Assembly (NCBI GenBank): GCA_038380795.1
Contig: CM076268.1
Coordinates: forward strand, 30,451,501 to 30,515,500
DNA: 64,000 nt
From: Pyrocephalus nanus
Lineage: Eukaryota > Chordata > Aves > Passeriformes > Tyrannidae
Reading direction: 5' to 3'
Part shown: piece by piece, positions 38,001 to 52,504 of the stretch
Numbering within the stretch: position 1 is the stretch's first letter
Layout: the number at the start of each line of letters is the position of its first letter
Notes under the pieces: generated by a model
What the model saw: only the letters and a program-made list of their open reading frames with translations
Told to the model about the DNA's origin: nothing
Databases searched by the model: none
Position numbers and translations under genes: made by a program

Positions 38001-41000
38001 AGTTATATAAAAACAAAGGCATGGAGGCAAAGTGATGTATAATCTGGTACATGATCCTCTTAAGAGAGAAGGATAGCCTGTGCTCTCCTCTTGCTGCAGC
38101 AGAGAGTGCAGTCACCTGAGTACATCTTTGTCACACCTGGCAGACAGTCACTGTGAGGTCAGGGCCAAGGTCATTCAGTGCACACCAGACAGTGGGCAAA
38201 TGTAAACAGAGTTTATCTAAAAGACATCTTCGGGGTAGCTTGCACCTCTCAGTGAGCCCTGCCCCTCCCCACCCTCCAGTAAACTGCATACCTTTACAGC
38301 ACCAGGTACCATCACAGAGGGAGGTCTTTGGTTACATTCTCTTGAGTTGCATGCAGTAATTGGGTGCAGCCCAGCAGAAAGCAGATATAAACAACTAGGG
38401 GAATAATAGGATCCTCCTCATTATGGGTCTGGTGACATCCACCATAGTTTTTGCCACATCATAATTCTGAGGCAGCTTTATGAAAAGTTCTGTCTACTTC
38501 AATGGACACAGCAAGGGAGAGAATGTCCTCTAAATACAGAAGCTTCCAGCCACTAATAAAGATATCTTATATAGAATTTGCGTTAGGTTTTCATAGCTAT
38601 TGGTTTCCTTACAGCTGCCTCTTTTCATCCAATCATTAAAACACATATGCTTTGCAGATGCTGACTGGGTTTTCAATTTCCTAATGCAAAATGGAAAAAG
38701 GACATTTGCCCTTAATGTAAACAATTTTTCTTCTTGGAATAAAGCTCTTTTTCCAAGATTTGCTGGCTCATTGCTTTTAGTAACACTCATGCTGCCTTCT
38801 TTCTGAGAATTGGGGAACACCTGGCCTTTGAAAACCCAGGCTTTTCAAGATGTCTCAAATTTGGCATCCTAAAATTAAGACACTACTGAATCCTGGCTTT
38901 TATCTTTACTCAGCCCAGGTGACCTCACATTGCACCATGGGGAATTTTCTTATCATGAATTTCTGGTTAAGACCTAAATCTCTCTCAGACAGAGCTGCTG
39001 TTATTGTTCTATTCCATATTAAAATACAAACCCACATTAACCAAACCTAAGGCAGTGCTTACGAATCCAGAATGAACATGGCAAGTTTGAAATTATATTC
39101 CAGATCAAATTTTGCCAAATGGTACTCTATAAAACAACAGGTAATTTCCCTACTTACACATTTGGTACTTCGCAAGTCTGGGCAGAAATAACATTACCTG
39201 AAAATAACCTACTTCAAAACAGTGAGGAAAGGATCTCGTGCAGTAATAGGTCAGAAAACACTTGTGGCTGTGGGGGTCTCTTGTCAACCTTATTTTTTTT
39301 CTCAGCATCATTAATCTGGATAAAGCTCATTAAATATCTTAGATGCACTGGAGATATATAGAACACACACATGTTTTGTACCTATAGTAACCTTGCTTAA
39401 TTACTGATACTGAAATGTAATTGCTCAGACTCACAAAGGCGATTTTAATGCAAAATAGGGATTACATTGAGTCCAGGAGCAGAATGAGTGAAATACAGTG
39501 TTACTCAAATAATCTATGGCCTTTGGGATCCACTGGGAACAGGAATGTCAGACTGAGAAGAAGATAGCTTCAGATGTAGGTCTTGCATCTGATTCTGTTA
39601 GAACTTAACATGACCATCTTCTCTCTCTGCTGTAGTGAATAGGCTGAATGTGGTCATGCAGTCTTCCTCCACCTCAAAGCCTGGCATGTGATCCCTTGAT
39701 ACTGATCCCTTCACTAACTCCTGAGTGTGATTCCTAGGGTTTAGCTTATATGCCCGGCTCTGTGAGTCTTTGTACACATACACATGTGTTCTGTGTATGC
39801 CTGTATGGCATTTCCTGCTGTATTCATGTGTGGTTCCACTACATACACTGTTATGTAGAAACAAACATGCTGCAAGATCACAACTACATTAAGCCTGTAA
39901 GAGAAATGACATGGAAGGACATAGGTCAGTGAACAGACAGTGGAAAACTGAGCTAAATTATCAGATCAGAATTTGGGTTTTGTGAGACATAGTGTGGAGC
40001 TGCAGGTGGCAACTTCTGCCAAAACAACCTACATTTAAAGTAATTATGTGAAGGAAAAATAGATCCACACACAGAGATTCAGTAGCTTCCTGGAAAAAAA
40101 CACTGCTAATGTCACCCTTTTCATGTGCAGATTTCTATCACTGCTCTGGCTGTGCAGGTGTGCCATAAATCACTCCTGACAATCCCACCTACTATGATTA
40201 ATATTGACTGAGTATGAAAGAGAACTGATTATTTGGCAGCTTGCAGCAGGGCAGTCCACACTCTGGTTGAGACTGGTGGAAAGCTCCACTCCGTGGCTGC
40301 AGAGCTGTGGCCATCCCAATGTCCGGCTGGTCACTGGGACACGTGATAACAGCCATGGCCCTTGGGATCTGTGCCAGCAGGGAGTTGCCTTCTCCTCTCT
40401 GTGTCTTGTGCATTAAAAGAGGCCCGTTGGAGGACATGGTGAAAGAAGTTACTCTGGCAGCTCCACGCCCTCTGAGAATTCCCTCTGTACAACAGAGATC
40501 ACTCGCATTGTCAAATTCAGCAGACTTAAGGATATTCTGAGCATCCCAGAGAACAAATTGATCAGTGACCCAGTTCTTCCATTCCATTTGATTGTTTTAT
40601 TGAGCCAGAATTCCTGATGCCAAGGGGATCCCTGGAGTCTGATAAATTTGGTGCGAAAAGAGATGTTTGAATTAAGTACTTCATGGATGAAGAGGGCACA
40701 ATGGATCAAAACAACTTTGGCTATTCCTGCTTCTATTTAGAAACTGTGGTAATATTTGGAGTCTGCCTGCAAGTTTTAAATGGAAAGATCTCCTTTCTCT
40801 GCTACAACATAATGATGAATAAAAAATATATCGTAGGCATCTAATGCAGTTACGATACTGATATGTGTAAAACACCTTTTGTAAGCAGAGATAAATAAAA
40901 GAAGCTCCTGCTCCCACCAGGTTTATAATTCAAAGTGTGTCCAAAATGTAGCAGCAAAAAAAAAAGTTTGCAGGTCTGTGAGTGAAAGTAGCTGTAGGAG

Positions 41001-44000
41001 TGTGTCCTCCACATGTGGAACAAGATTTGAGAATTTTTCATGTTTTTCAAATGTGGTGAATGATAAAGCTTTGCACTTGCGTTAGTAATGCCCATATTTG
41101 CTGAATGGTACACTTACTGGGTTTATTTCTGATGGAAAAAGTTTGTGTCTTGCTTTCATAGCCCCCAAGCAATGGTTCATTCTCCCTTGGTTCATCAACA
41201 ACCCTCCATTTAAAGCCTCTGACACAACTGCTGCACTTAAAAAATTTTGTGGGCTTTTTTCTCTGCCTTTGTACTGTTCCCCAACACTGAACTCCTTGAA
41301 GTGTAGAGTGTTACTGGTGTGCTTAGGAAGTTGCTACGGTATTATGAACGTTCCTGCAAACTACTAATTTCAATTAAATCCTCATTCATTCAAATGCATT
41401 AGCACCCTTATGTACGTAAGATAAAAATAGTCCCAGTTGAGTGAGAATAAAAAGTAACAAGTGGTAAGAGCCTAATGAAATCATTCTCACATATAAAGTG
41501 ACTGTGATCATGATTATGCATAGCCCCAGCTTTGTCAGAATTTTGTTGTTTTGCCATCAAAAGCTATTAATGCTTTCATAGTAATTTTCTGCAGCAAACA
41601 CTAACAAAGACAGCAGTTTGAAAAAAAATGGCTGAAAGGTCTATTCTGCAAGTTGGGAATGTGAGAGATTACATCAGTCTGGAGGTTTCTGCTGGTTACA
41701 CTTAACAACTGGAAACCCAGAACTTAAAGGTTAATACGAAGTTATTAACCAATCACAAGTGCTCATTGCTGTCAGGCTGCCCTGTGTATTGCTTACAGCT
41801 TCCTCTGATTCTTCAGGACTTACTCATGGATGACTTATAACTCACATTGGAATGAATACTGTGTACAGTAAATTATGTAAGAAGATTGCACAAGGTGCCT
41901 CTCCCATGATGTAATAACATTAAATTGTTAATCATAAACCTGAGGCTTCTCAGCTTTCACTAGCACATACAGCTGTTATAGAGCCAGGTGAAACACCCTC
42001 TGAGGAGTCTGGTGAAGTTCCTCTGTTCTTACTGACATTTGTTGAAAGCCATATGCTGCACATAAACCAAAAAGACAGCAAAGCCTTGCTGCAAAAATTA
42101 AAGCTCTGTGTATAGAAAGGATGCTGAATTTTGAAAAACAGTTTTATTTTAGTAAGGACATGTTTTTATTTGGTCTTTTCTGGACACGTGGGAAAACCTA
42201 ACCCTAAGGGAAATCATTTGCTACAGCTTAGTTGTATGTTGTATTATTCTCTGACAAGATTAGTTTGCCAGTTTTAAAAGCAGTTTATAAACCAGTCAAG
42301 TAGATCAAAACCGGAAAGCTGAAATGTTCTTAAACATTCATTGAGTGAGATGTTTTTTCCCTTAAAACAAATCCTCTTTCCTTTTTGTTAGCTTGACTAA
42401 CACAAACTTTTACGAAAATGATAACTAAAAAAAAAAAAAAGGTAATCTTTTAAGCCGAAGTTGTGCATGTCAGCTGGAGTGAACCATTCCCAAAATGTTA
42501 TTAGCCATAAGCCAGTCTATAAAACAATGCTATGTTTCTCTGCATGGGGTGTGCTAACTAGCTTGCAATTTCACTGGGTTTAGCCTACCTTAATTTTCCA
42601 ATGATATAAATATCAAGTAGTACCTATTTCATTTCAAAGAGTGTGTTTATCACATCTCATCTTTTGTTTTATTGCATCATTTTTCTGCTCTTCTGACGTT
42701 CTTGTCCCTCCATAGATAACTGTTATTACCATGTTTATGGAAGGCAAAGGCACAAACTGTGTACTGTTACAAACTTGTTTAAACTTACGTGAAATTTTTT
42801 TTGCACTAGCAGTGAATCTAAGAGGAAGACAATATTTTTGGTGATGAGATCAGTAAATAGAGACACAGTTAGTGTCTAATGAGATTCACATCAGCACACT
42901 CAGGTTGTTAGGAACTGATCCAGACCAGTCCTCCATATTTCTCATGATTCCCTATGCTGTAAGTACTGTTCTGTGTTTTAAAAATCCATTAGCAAGGGGA
43001 GCAGCTTACACAAGTTTTCTATCAAGAATTAACTATGGTTGAAGTTTGCTGTTTCTCCTTTCTGTCTCTTGCTGGGTGTTGAGTCTTCTTTGCTACACAC
43101 CCTTTACCTGTCATTCACCTGTCCAGGAGGTTTAGGCAATGCTCAGTCAGACCTTGGCTGGCAAGCCCGTGTCTGGAGTCGTCCTCTGGGTCCCAGCCCT
43201 CTTTGGCCAGCACTGGCACATTTTGCCTGGGGCTGCTGGTGGCTGAACTCTGTACTTGATGACATGGTGGAAAGAGGCTTAAAATATTGCAGTAGGTGCA
43301 AAAGTCAATGTGTCATTGCTGATGCCTGTAACTGCCTTACGTCAGGGCAGTGGTATGACATGCCACACTGTTTTCCTCCACTGCAGGCCATATATAGCCT
43401 GTTACACTTTGATCTGCTCAGCAAAACAGAATGGATTCCTTTTGTCTGTAAACAGCAGCTGTGGGAAAGGAAAGGGTAATGGAGCCTGAAGGTATTTGAT
43501 GGATAGGCACTGGCTTTGAATATATTTGCTGACCAGATAACAACCCATATGTGTATTGCCAGTGTCAGTTTGGTCTGTACTTGTTACTGCTTCTAGAGCA
43601 CAGTTGTGGAATAAACCAATCTGCTCTGATTTCACCTTGGGAGATGAGATTCTGGAGGGAAAATGTGGCCTGGCTAAACTGGCGTGTTGTGCCTTCCTGT
43701 GACCCTCTCGTCACATGAGCTATTTCAAATAAGACTGCTCTTGTTCTTGGCAAAAAAGGACGTGTTCTTTGGTGGGGAGCTTGCATGTCCTGTTACTGCT
43801 CAATGTGAATTTTCACATTTAAGAGGTTCCAACTATGCAAATGGAGCTGGTTTGTACGATTCATGAGATGCAAAGCTGACTTAAAATGAGCATATGGAGG
43901 CATATGAAAGGTTTGTACTGCAGTTAAATGTGTCTGAGGATTGAGGAGGAACAAGTAATTTAGAAAAAATAATTGCATTTTAAAACATCTATTCTTGATT

Positions 44001-47000
44001 TGGGGCAAGTGCCCATGAAACTTTAGAGATAGCATCATCTCATCCTACCTCATCCCACATTTTCTAAGCAAGTATTCATGGTTCACATCTGCTTTATTTA
44101 CTGTCTGTTAAATTTATGGTGTTTTTATCATATATTAGAAAAGAAATATATCTTCCATACAAACATGTGGTTTAAAAATGGGATTATAATCCCAGGGCCT
44201 TCAAACACTCATGTTTCAGTGAGTAAAAACAGACTTTCCTGATACATTTTGCAGGGCAGAAATGGTTGTTACATGGCTTATACTGTATAAAATGATATAG
44301 AGCAGCTCTCTCTTTGGCTATTAAATCACATACTTAGTAACAAGCATGGATTGTGAATGCAAAATTCGTTAACTCTTAGAGTAAAGTGTAGAATGTGAGA
44401 TGTATTAAAATTCTTAGCATACCAAAGGGTGTGAACCAGATTTAAAATATGATAGTGGTTTTTAACACCTCTTTTAAAATGAGGCAGATGCAGAATAATT
44501 TAATCAAGATGTATATCCAAAGTATGGAATGAAATCTTTTCTGAACCCAACTTCCTGCATTCATGAACTGTGCATCCATGAGGCTCTCAAATAAAGCAAT
44601 ATTCAACCCACATTTCCTCCTCTTAGTGAACAGAGAAAATGTGGAATATTTATTATTCTAACAGTACTGTGTCCTTTTGTGTACTGCATACACAATCCCA
44701 TGGTTTTGCAAAATCCTGCTTTAAAAGTAAACCTTGGAAGCAACTGGAAGGGCAGAGGCAAATGTGCCATCTCATGTGCCTTCACATGAACTCAGCTGAT
44801 TATGTGTGATTATAAATGCACTGCTGGTTGTGGTGGAGGGGCCAGGCCTTGTGAAGGCTTTGTGGGGCGTTGTGGATTTGCAAATGCAAAGTGTCTGAAA
44901 CCTCTGGCAGTGACAGCGGGACAGCTGCAGGACACAAACACAAAGTGTGTTCTACCCCTGTGAAATTAAACATTTTCCTCAGCTTTAACATAAGTTTGGT
45001 TTGACCCTGGTTAAAGCAGACTGAAAGAAGGCAAGCTCGTTCCTTAACATCCAAAGTGGGAAATGCTGGGGTAAAAGGCAAGTTTAACCATAGAAGTGGT
45101 AGTGGGAAAAGGCCTCCTTTTGCCTTACAAGAAAAAGGAAAAAGGAGCTGCATTCATTGCTTTCTGTCCTTTTCTCGGTCTCATTAACCTGGAGATCTTT
45201 CAATATTACATAGTTCACTATTATTCCTATGGCTGAAATGTCATTTAACTTTGACTGGTTCTAATTAGACGTCTATAGCAGGAATCAGTTGCCTAAACAG
45301 AGACCTGTAGTGCCATTTGAGATGCCCTACATTTTGTAAGGTACTGCCATAGGGCTGACACAGGACTTAAGGCAAATCTTTGCTCTTCTGGAGCAACAGT
45401 GGTTGTGTCAGGGCATCTCCCATGGGACTAGCTCCTCACATTTAATCCATAGCCTAAACAAATTGTCTGGGCTCATTGTGTGAACAGAGAAGAGAGAGAC
45501 TGGCTGCTTCAGAAGATGGTTCTGTGTGTCTGTCTTAGGCATCAAGTCAGTCATCCCTCTAAAGTATTTGTCTGTTATCAGGGGGTCCAGGTGACAAGGT
45601 TAGTTTAGGATTCTAATTTGTGGGTGGCAGAATTTAGTTGTAGTAAATCTTGTCCTTTGTGAACAGAAAAATATGGAAATCATGGGCTTTTAATATAAAG
45701 AGTTTGATTTCGTAATATTACTGATTTATCACTTACCGATGAATTGTGAGAAATCCCAAGGATGAAACTGGCTAAAGCTCATGTTTAATTAAAAGTGCAG
45801 CTGAAAATCTGAATTAGATTTTTTTTCCCTAAAATGAGTTGGTATTTAAAGAAATACAGTAAGGCTTTTATTTGTTTAATCAACCAGGGGAACTTTACTG
45901 CACAGTATAGTTGGAAGATACATATCTTTTCATATTAAACCATTCCTCTGTTTTAAACTGGTTTGTGAACAACCACCTGTCTAAAGTAGATTTGTTGCAG
46001 TTGTGATGGTCTGGGGAGACAAATGAAGCATAATTTATAAAAGATAACATTATATTCTCTTTTTATTAGACCACTACTTTGGGAGGAGAAAACAGAGGAG
46101 TATTCAGCACACAACCCACTCCTTTAGGGTCTGCAAGCTTCTCTGTTTTTTCCCGTTATTTCAGTACAGCTATAAAAAGATACTACTCCTCTTACAAGAC
46201 TAGCCTAATTTATTGCTGTCTTAAGGAATGCAAATCTATTAATAGTGGAAATGAGGTAAGGAGGTCAGGATTGTGAACAGAACACAAGATACAACCTTTA
46301 GAGTCATCCCTGTCTCACTTCAATTAGACACAAAATGATAAAAAGATTCCTTTGACATTCTGAAGCAGCACAGGAAACACAGCAGTGCAGTTTAGTGGGA
46401 TATGGTTTCCAGTGCCATTGGAATGCCAGCAGATTCTGAGGTTTGGCCAGGTTATTCAGCACAAAGCTCCAAGAGGTGGGAAAGGATTATTTATGCCACT
46501 GTCACATATCCTGACAGGGTGGATACACACATCCCCTACCAGAGAAAAGTCCCTTCCATGTCTTAGGGTGCAAGTCACGGCTGTGGGGTGCAAAGCATAA
46601 TGAAGTCCAAAACTGGAACTTTCCCAATTATATAAATATAACTCCTTGCTTCTTTGTTTGCCCTTTTAAATAATCAGACATCATCACTTATACAGAATCC
46701 CTCACTGTAGTTTTAGGAAATTCTGGAATTTTGAAACAAAGTGAGAGTGGAAGCAAATATATCTCACGCTTTTGAGTTTAAAAGCTTTTAAAAACAAATT
46801 TTACAGGAGATAAGTGACCAGCTTTTGGGTTAGCTCTACCAATAAAGAATTTACAGCTGAAGAGACTGAAGGGGTTATCCTGTAAGGCTCATCCTATAAC
46901 AGTGAGAAAAGCCTGTGCAAAGCCATCTGTAGGATATTAGACATTAAAATGAGATTTAATTAGCATGTCAGTAGCTTAATAACTCTCTGTTGTGTTTGGA

Positions 47001-50000
47001 ATCTGTAGTGATTTCCTGCCCCTTGGCTGTTTTGACATCAGTACTTTAACTCTGGTATTTTAAATACATGCAATGATAATGTTATTTTCTTCATACTGGA
47101 AAATCTGGTGTATAATGGTCACTACCCACTAAACTGCATGTTTATTACATTTGTTTCCTCCCAATGTTTCTTTGCACACTTCCCTGCACATGTGAGAACA
47201 TTTAACAGTTTCTTTGTTGGATTTCTTTTGTGTTCTTTTCATAGACTACTTTATGGTGGGTTATGGTCTGCCAGTGGTCTGTGGGCCACAGGGTGAGGAG
47301 CATTTTGAACCATGAACACTACTCTCTATGTGTTGTGGAAATGCTGGAAATTGTAATTTATTTTAATAAAGTGAATTTACAACATTATTTGCTGTATAAA
47401 AGCCATAGTCAACTAGTACTAGGATTTATTAATAAAGAAGACAAGTTTTTAAGGTAATTAACAAATGAGATAGGATACAATCTGCTGGAAATGGCTCATC
47501 CAAGGACTTCTTGAGGATTTTATGCCATATTTTTTTGTTGAGGGTAGATGAGAGGTTTCCTATTGCCCAGACTGGAGGGTGTGAAGAGAATAGGGATGAG
47601 AGATCTGCAGAGCCCCCTGGAAGTCCCTGCAGTGCTGGGCCGTAGCTGCCGGTGTGTGAGACGTCTGTGATTGCACAGGACTTCTACTTCAATGGGCCAT
47701 TTGGTGTCCTTGGGCTCTGGGTACTTAAATGGAGGTTAACCATAGTTCCTTATTTTAAAGGATGCCCTGAGAATACTAAATTAATTAATTATTGAGGCAA
47801 CATAATGTTCCTAGCCATACTATCCAAATTAACTGTTGGTTAATGTTTGATTATGTTGTAGAACTAAAGCTGAAGGGTCTATAATGCAGGGTCCAATAAA
47901 ATGTATGATGTTGTCTTGATAAAAACTCTCAATCAATTTTCCTTAACTACCAACATTTTCCAAAAGTACATGTGTTTGTGTTGTCAGCTTTGAATACACA
48001 GTATGAAAAGTAATTTTTCACTTTATGAATTGCTTAGTTTCTGTTTCACAACGTGCTAAATTTTTTATGATGACCATAAAATTAAAACAATCTGATACTA
48101 TGTGCACTGAGATTTATAACATTCCACATTCCTTGAAAGGTAAGTTTAAGAAGTTAATGGATGAGAAATTAGTTGTAACTTCTTCTGGAAATACAAAGAG
48201 AAGTTAAAAAGATGAGATTCATTTTATTCAGAGCTCTCAAATATGATTTTATCTTTCATATCAGTGAATAAAATTGTGTGACCCTGATTCAGCTAGTCCC
48301 TTAAAGAACAGTTTATGTTTTAGAAAGTGGTAATGTCACAAAACAAGTGGATATGGATTATTTGAGAACTGTTATGTCCTGAGAGATTCAGTAGAACATG
48401 TTCTCACACTTGAGAAATCTTGGATTAGAACATGACCGAACATTTAATGATCTCATTCTCCTTCTTCATATCCCAGTTCTTTCAGTTTATTTCCATTTGA
48501 AGAATATCTTCTGTCAATTTGTACATTCAAATCCTGCATCTGAAAAACTGTTTTCCACACATAAGGAAACCTGGATCGGAATGATTGATTGCTTAAGGCT
48601 GAGGTTCAGATCAACATTGGTAAGTATTAAAAGGTTAATTGCTTAGATAACAGATCAATTATAAAACTGGTTCCATTGCGGTAAGGGCAGAAATTCAGAG
48701 ATTGCTTTGAGAAATATTAAAACCTTTAATAACTCAAATTTTATAGAACAAATTGAAGGTATGGGTATGCCTTATGCACTGTGTCTTTGAGGGCAGTAGA
48801 AATGTGCAGCTGAGATGACAATGTATGGCATGTTAAAGAAAATATACCTTCCCTAAAATGTGCCACACAATAAAGCATTGTTTATTAGTTTTTATATCTG
48901 GCTATTTACATGGCTATTTATATTTATTTATATTGCTGTTCCCATAGAAGAGAGCTTGTCACCATATCTCAAGAGTAACCTCTAGAGAATAGTCCCTGCT
49001 GTGGAAACAATTTGAGAAAAGTCACATATCTTTAATGTGTAGCCTTTTCAGCTGAGATCAGTGCTGTGCATCTGGAAAATCTTACAAATTTATTAAAAAC
49101 AGTAATGTATAAGAATTTTTTAGGTGCAATAATATATAGCATTATGAATAATGTAATAATGATGTAAGTTTTCTGCTCTTGTTATTACTTCTTTGCTTTC
49201 TCAAGCAGAGACATCTGAACTTGTTGATTTTTAAAAGAATGTTGCCTTTCTGGTGAAGTCTCTCCTTTACCATGTAGCTGTAGTCCTTCAAGATATCAGG
49301 AAAAACTCTATCAGGACATGAGAATTTATATACAGCCCCTCTAAAAGGCTGCTTTAGGAAAATCTCTCTGTAACACACATGGGAGCATAGTACAGGCTTG
49401 CTGTGGCAAGAAGGGGTCCAACCATGGAGTAGTGACTGTGCTCATGCAATTTCTCTTATAAAAGTTAGTAAGTTTTGATCTAAGAATGGTATGACTATTT
49501 GTGTTATATGGATGTATATATATAGTAACCCCAGAAAATCTGCTATTTATATCTGAATGTGTTAAGTTAGCATTTCAAGCAAATTATAAATAATTAGTAT
49601 ACCAGGTTTTCATCTATATATAAACCTTTGTCACATTTTTGTGACCTCAGTCAGACAATACAGTGAAATCTGAAGAAGTATTGATCTGAGTTGTGTATTG
49701 CTGAGGTAAATTTAATTTGCTGTCTTTGGGAGAAGTTAATTAATTAGACCAATGGCCAAATGATCCTAACACATAATTTGCTCATAGCCCCTAAAGAGCA
49801 CTGTCCTTCTAATCCATGATCCTCTTGACAAGGGATAAAGTCCAGCAGGAAGTTTGAGTTTTTGCAGAATCAGGGCTTTATTGTGCAAATAATATGTTTT
49901 TCCTATATATATATTTGCATTCACACATTCACACACACATACGTAAGTTATTTTACATTTTAGAATGCTTGAAATATAATGGATAAAAATACAGTGGCTA

Positions 50001-52504
50001 CTAATACTTTTTATGTCATAAAAATCCATTGGCACCAATAAGATCGTTTATCTCTTATTGCAATTTCTTTGTAACAAACATAACAATTAAAATACAATGA
50101 TCTTCGACTGGAGTCAACTCCTGGACGATGAGAAGAAATATATTTCTCTTGTCTACTGACAGTAGAGAACTCAACAGTGATATTGCAGCTGTTGTTATCC
50201 CCATCTTCATCCAGGTCTGATGAAGAAAGACGTAAGAATCAATGACTTAGTGAGCTGGAAACAAACTTTAAAAGTTAAAGTGAGCCAATTATGGTAAAAT
50301 ACTGAATGAAGTGATGGATTCTCTACCTCTTGGTATATTTAATCATCTGGATGCCTTCTGGAATATATTTGAGCAAACACTGGCATTGACAGCAATATAG
50401 AGGTAGGATGGGGAACTGTATGTTTTTTCAGAGAGCATATTAACTAATCTTTGACTCCTGCAGTCATGAACATTACATACTTCAGAACAAAGAAAAGCTC
50501 GGTTGCTTCTGGAAATCCATCAGCATCTGTGAAAATGCACAGCAGTACAGCAGAAAATATTGCAGTACAGAGCACCTTGTTCTCATTCACAACTGACTGT
50601 TCCCATGGATCATCATCAAAAACGCATGGCCATAATAGGAATAGCAGGAGTCAGGACTTATCATAGCATAAAACCATGGTCTTGTGGTCATGACTAATAA
50701 ACTACCTGTGTCAGAGCATGTGAGTCACATCCTCTCCATTTAGCTTGGCAAGATAAGTGGTTGTTTGCATCACAGCAGCTCTCATGTAGCCAGCACAAAA
50801 TAAAAGAAGGTACAAATTGGTCATCTTTACTACCACCAAAGTAACTTTTTTTTTTTTTTGGTGTGCTGAAGGTGTCAGCAGAACAGTGTTTAGGTGAAAA
50901 GTAATAGATTGTGGCATGAAAGGCAAGACTGGATGTAATTGCTTTATTTAAATCTTACAAAATATGAAAGGTAGCATCAAAATTGTTCATTTTTTTCAAA
51001 TAGCAAACATATTCACAGTCTGCTGTCATCAAACCTATCATAGGCTTAATGCCAACTGCTGCTGGGCTGGTCCTAGCAAAAGCTGTGTCTTGTTAATTAG
51101 TGTATGATTTGTGCAGATCCAGGAGTTTTTCCAGAGAAGTTATTTTTCATGGTGGAATGTGTGGTTTAGTGACTGTTGGTCTTCATGGCATCGCTAATGA
51201 GATAAAGACTGCTCAGGCAGACTTCAGATGGCTCTTTGTATCCCATTTGTTGGGATTAAATTTTGTGTAATAAATTTTTATGTATTCTCTGTTTTGTTTT
51301 TCTTGCCACTGGCTGTGGAACTTGAACTGTTCCAGTGACAGCTCTGTCAGCTGGAGGTTGTTGGCTGTACCTGCCTTGTGCAGTGGGGCATAAACTCAAC
51401 GTTGTGTCAAAGCCTCCTTAGTACTTTAATGAGAATTTCCTCTAACAGGAAAATCAGGTATTTATCCTAACTTTATGTACTCCAGCAGGGAATCCCTGGA
51501 GAGGGAGTGAAGTCTGCAAGACTGCACCAGTACTTGATTTGCTTTCATTGTCTACATAAGCATGGAGTTTTTCAGAAGAACCAAGTCCAGCCACAGAATA
51601 GTCAATGGTGCAGGTTCTTAGGGTATCCTCTAAATTATTCATTATCCTATAAACAGTACCCATTCCCCCACTGTTCTTTTGACCAAAGAAATAGTGTTCT
51701 AGTACAGAAACAGTTCCAGGAGCTTACCAGAAGAGGCAAATTTTTGATGGCTTCAGTAGTGTGTTCATGAGTTACATATCAATACATTTGCTTTACTCAG
51801 AGGCTTTACTCAGATGCAGCTTGCAGAAGTAATGATTGTTGAACTCTGTGCCAAATATGTTTGAATGAATGACTTCTCTAAGGAACTCTGTATTTATACA
51901 CAAGAACCGAGTTTTCCCATAATACCTCAATAAGGAAAAATGCTATTTCTCTGCTTGTTCTCCAGCTGTAAGTTGCTAAAGATGTTATTTGCAAGTCTGT
52001 GTATAACTCATGCCTTTAGGAAAATTTTCCCCTCTTTCTTCTGTCACAGAGCTGAGAAGCATGGAAACAAATGAAGAATACATTTGGTATCCATTCACTG
52101 CTACTCAGATATTCATTATTATAACATGCTGAGTTACTTCTTAAGGTTTGGGATTCATTGCACTAGCAAGAGCTGTTATAAATATGCTTTACTGAGTATT
52201 TATTATCTTGTGTATGGATTTCATATGCATAGATGCATATGTAATATGCCTATGTATAAATCATGACTGAAGTATATATGCCCTGGTATTTGTTCAGATA
52301 CTTGGAAATCCAAGAAAATTCATATATTCCTGTTACTATTATTTCATCTCTTTCTATGACTTACAGTGGCTTGTTTTATTGTTGGTGTTCCATATTGTGA
52401 AAACAGTATATATTGCTTAGGCAGCTATTGCAGGAATTAACTAAAAGTGGATCAAACAATGACTGTCCTAGCTAAGTGCTAAATAGAAAATAAATGTAGT
52501 CTAG
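35013..52504. other. AT-rich non-coding DNA, possibly intronic
   Basis: No gene, RNA gene or recognised mobile element was found over 17 kb. Intervals open in one frame and flanked by splice-like signals exist at 46,070-46,255, 47,246-47,292 and 48,486-48,619 and are listed as leads. The longest open frame, 146 codons on plus at 43,039-43,479, lies in a mildly GC-richer patch and has no domain I recognise. A 14-base A run is at 42,427-42,440 and a 14-base T run near 50,826-50,839. A 20-bp palindrome lies at 52,222-52,241. Confidence 0.5.
52222..52241. repeat. 20-bp palindrome
   Basis: CATATGCAT, AG, ATGCATATG: the 9-bp arms are exact reverse complements with a 2-base centre. Each arm contains ATGCAT, similar to POU-type sites. 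It may be chance in AT-rich DNA. Confidence 0.7.

Noticed and set aside
40198..40587. 129-codon minus-strand frame overlapping plus-strand frames, considered as a retroviral remnant
   Set aside because: No retroviral motif (reverse transcriptase, protease, integrase or zinc knuckle) could be seen, and both strands are open.
41728..41755. GGTTAATACGAAGTTATTAACC, considered as an HNF1 site
   Set aside because: The half-sites are spaced too far apart for the HNF1 consensus.
43039..43479. 146-codon plus-strand open frame, Cys/Trp-containing
   Set aside because: There is no recognisable domain and no splice or promoter context. The length is compatible with chance in a locally GC-richer patch.
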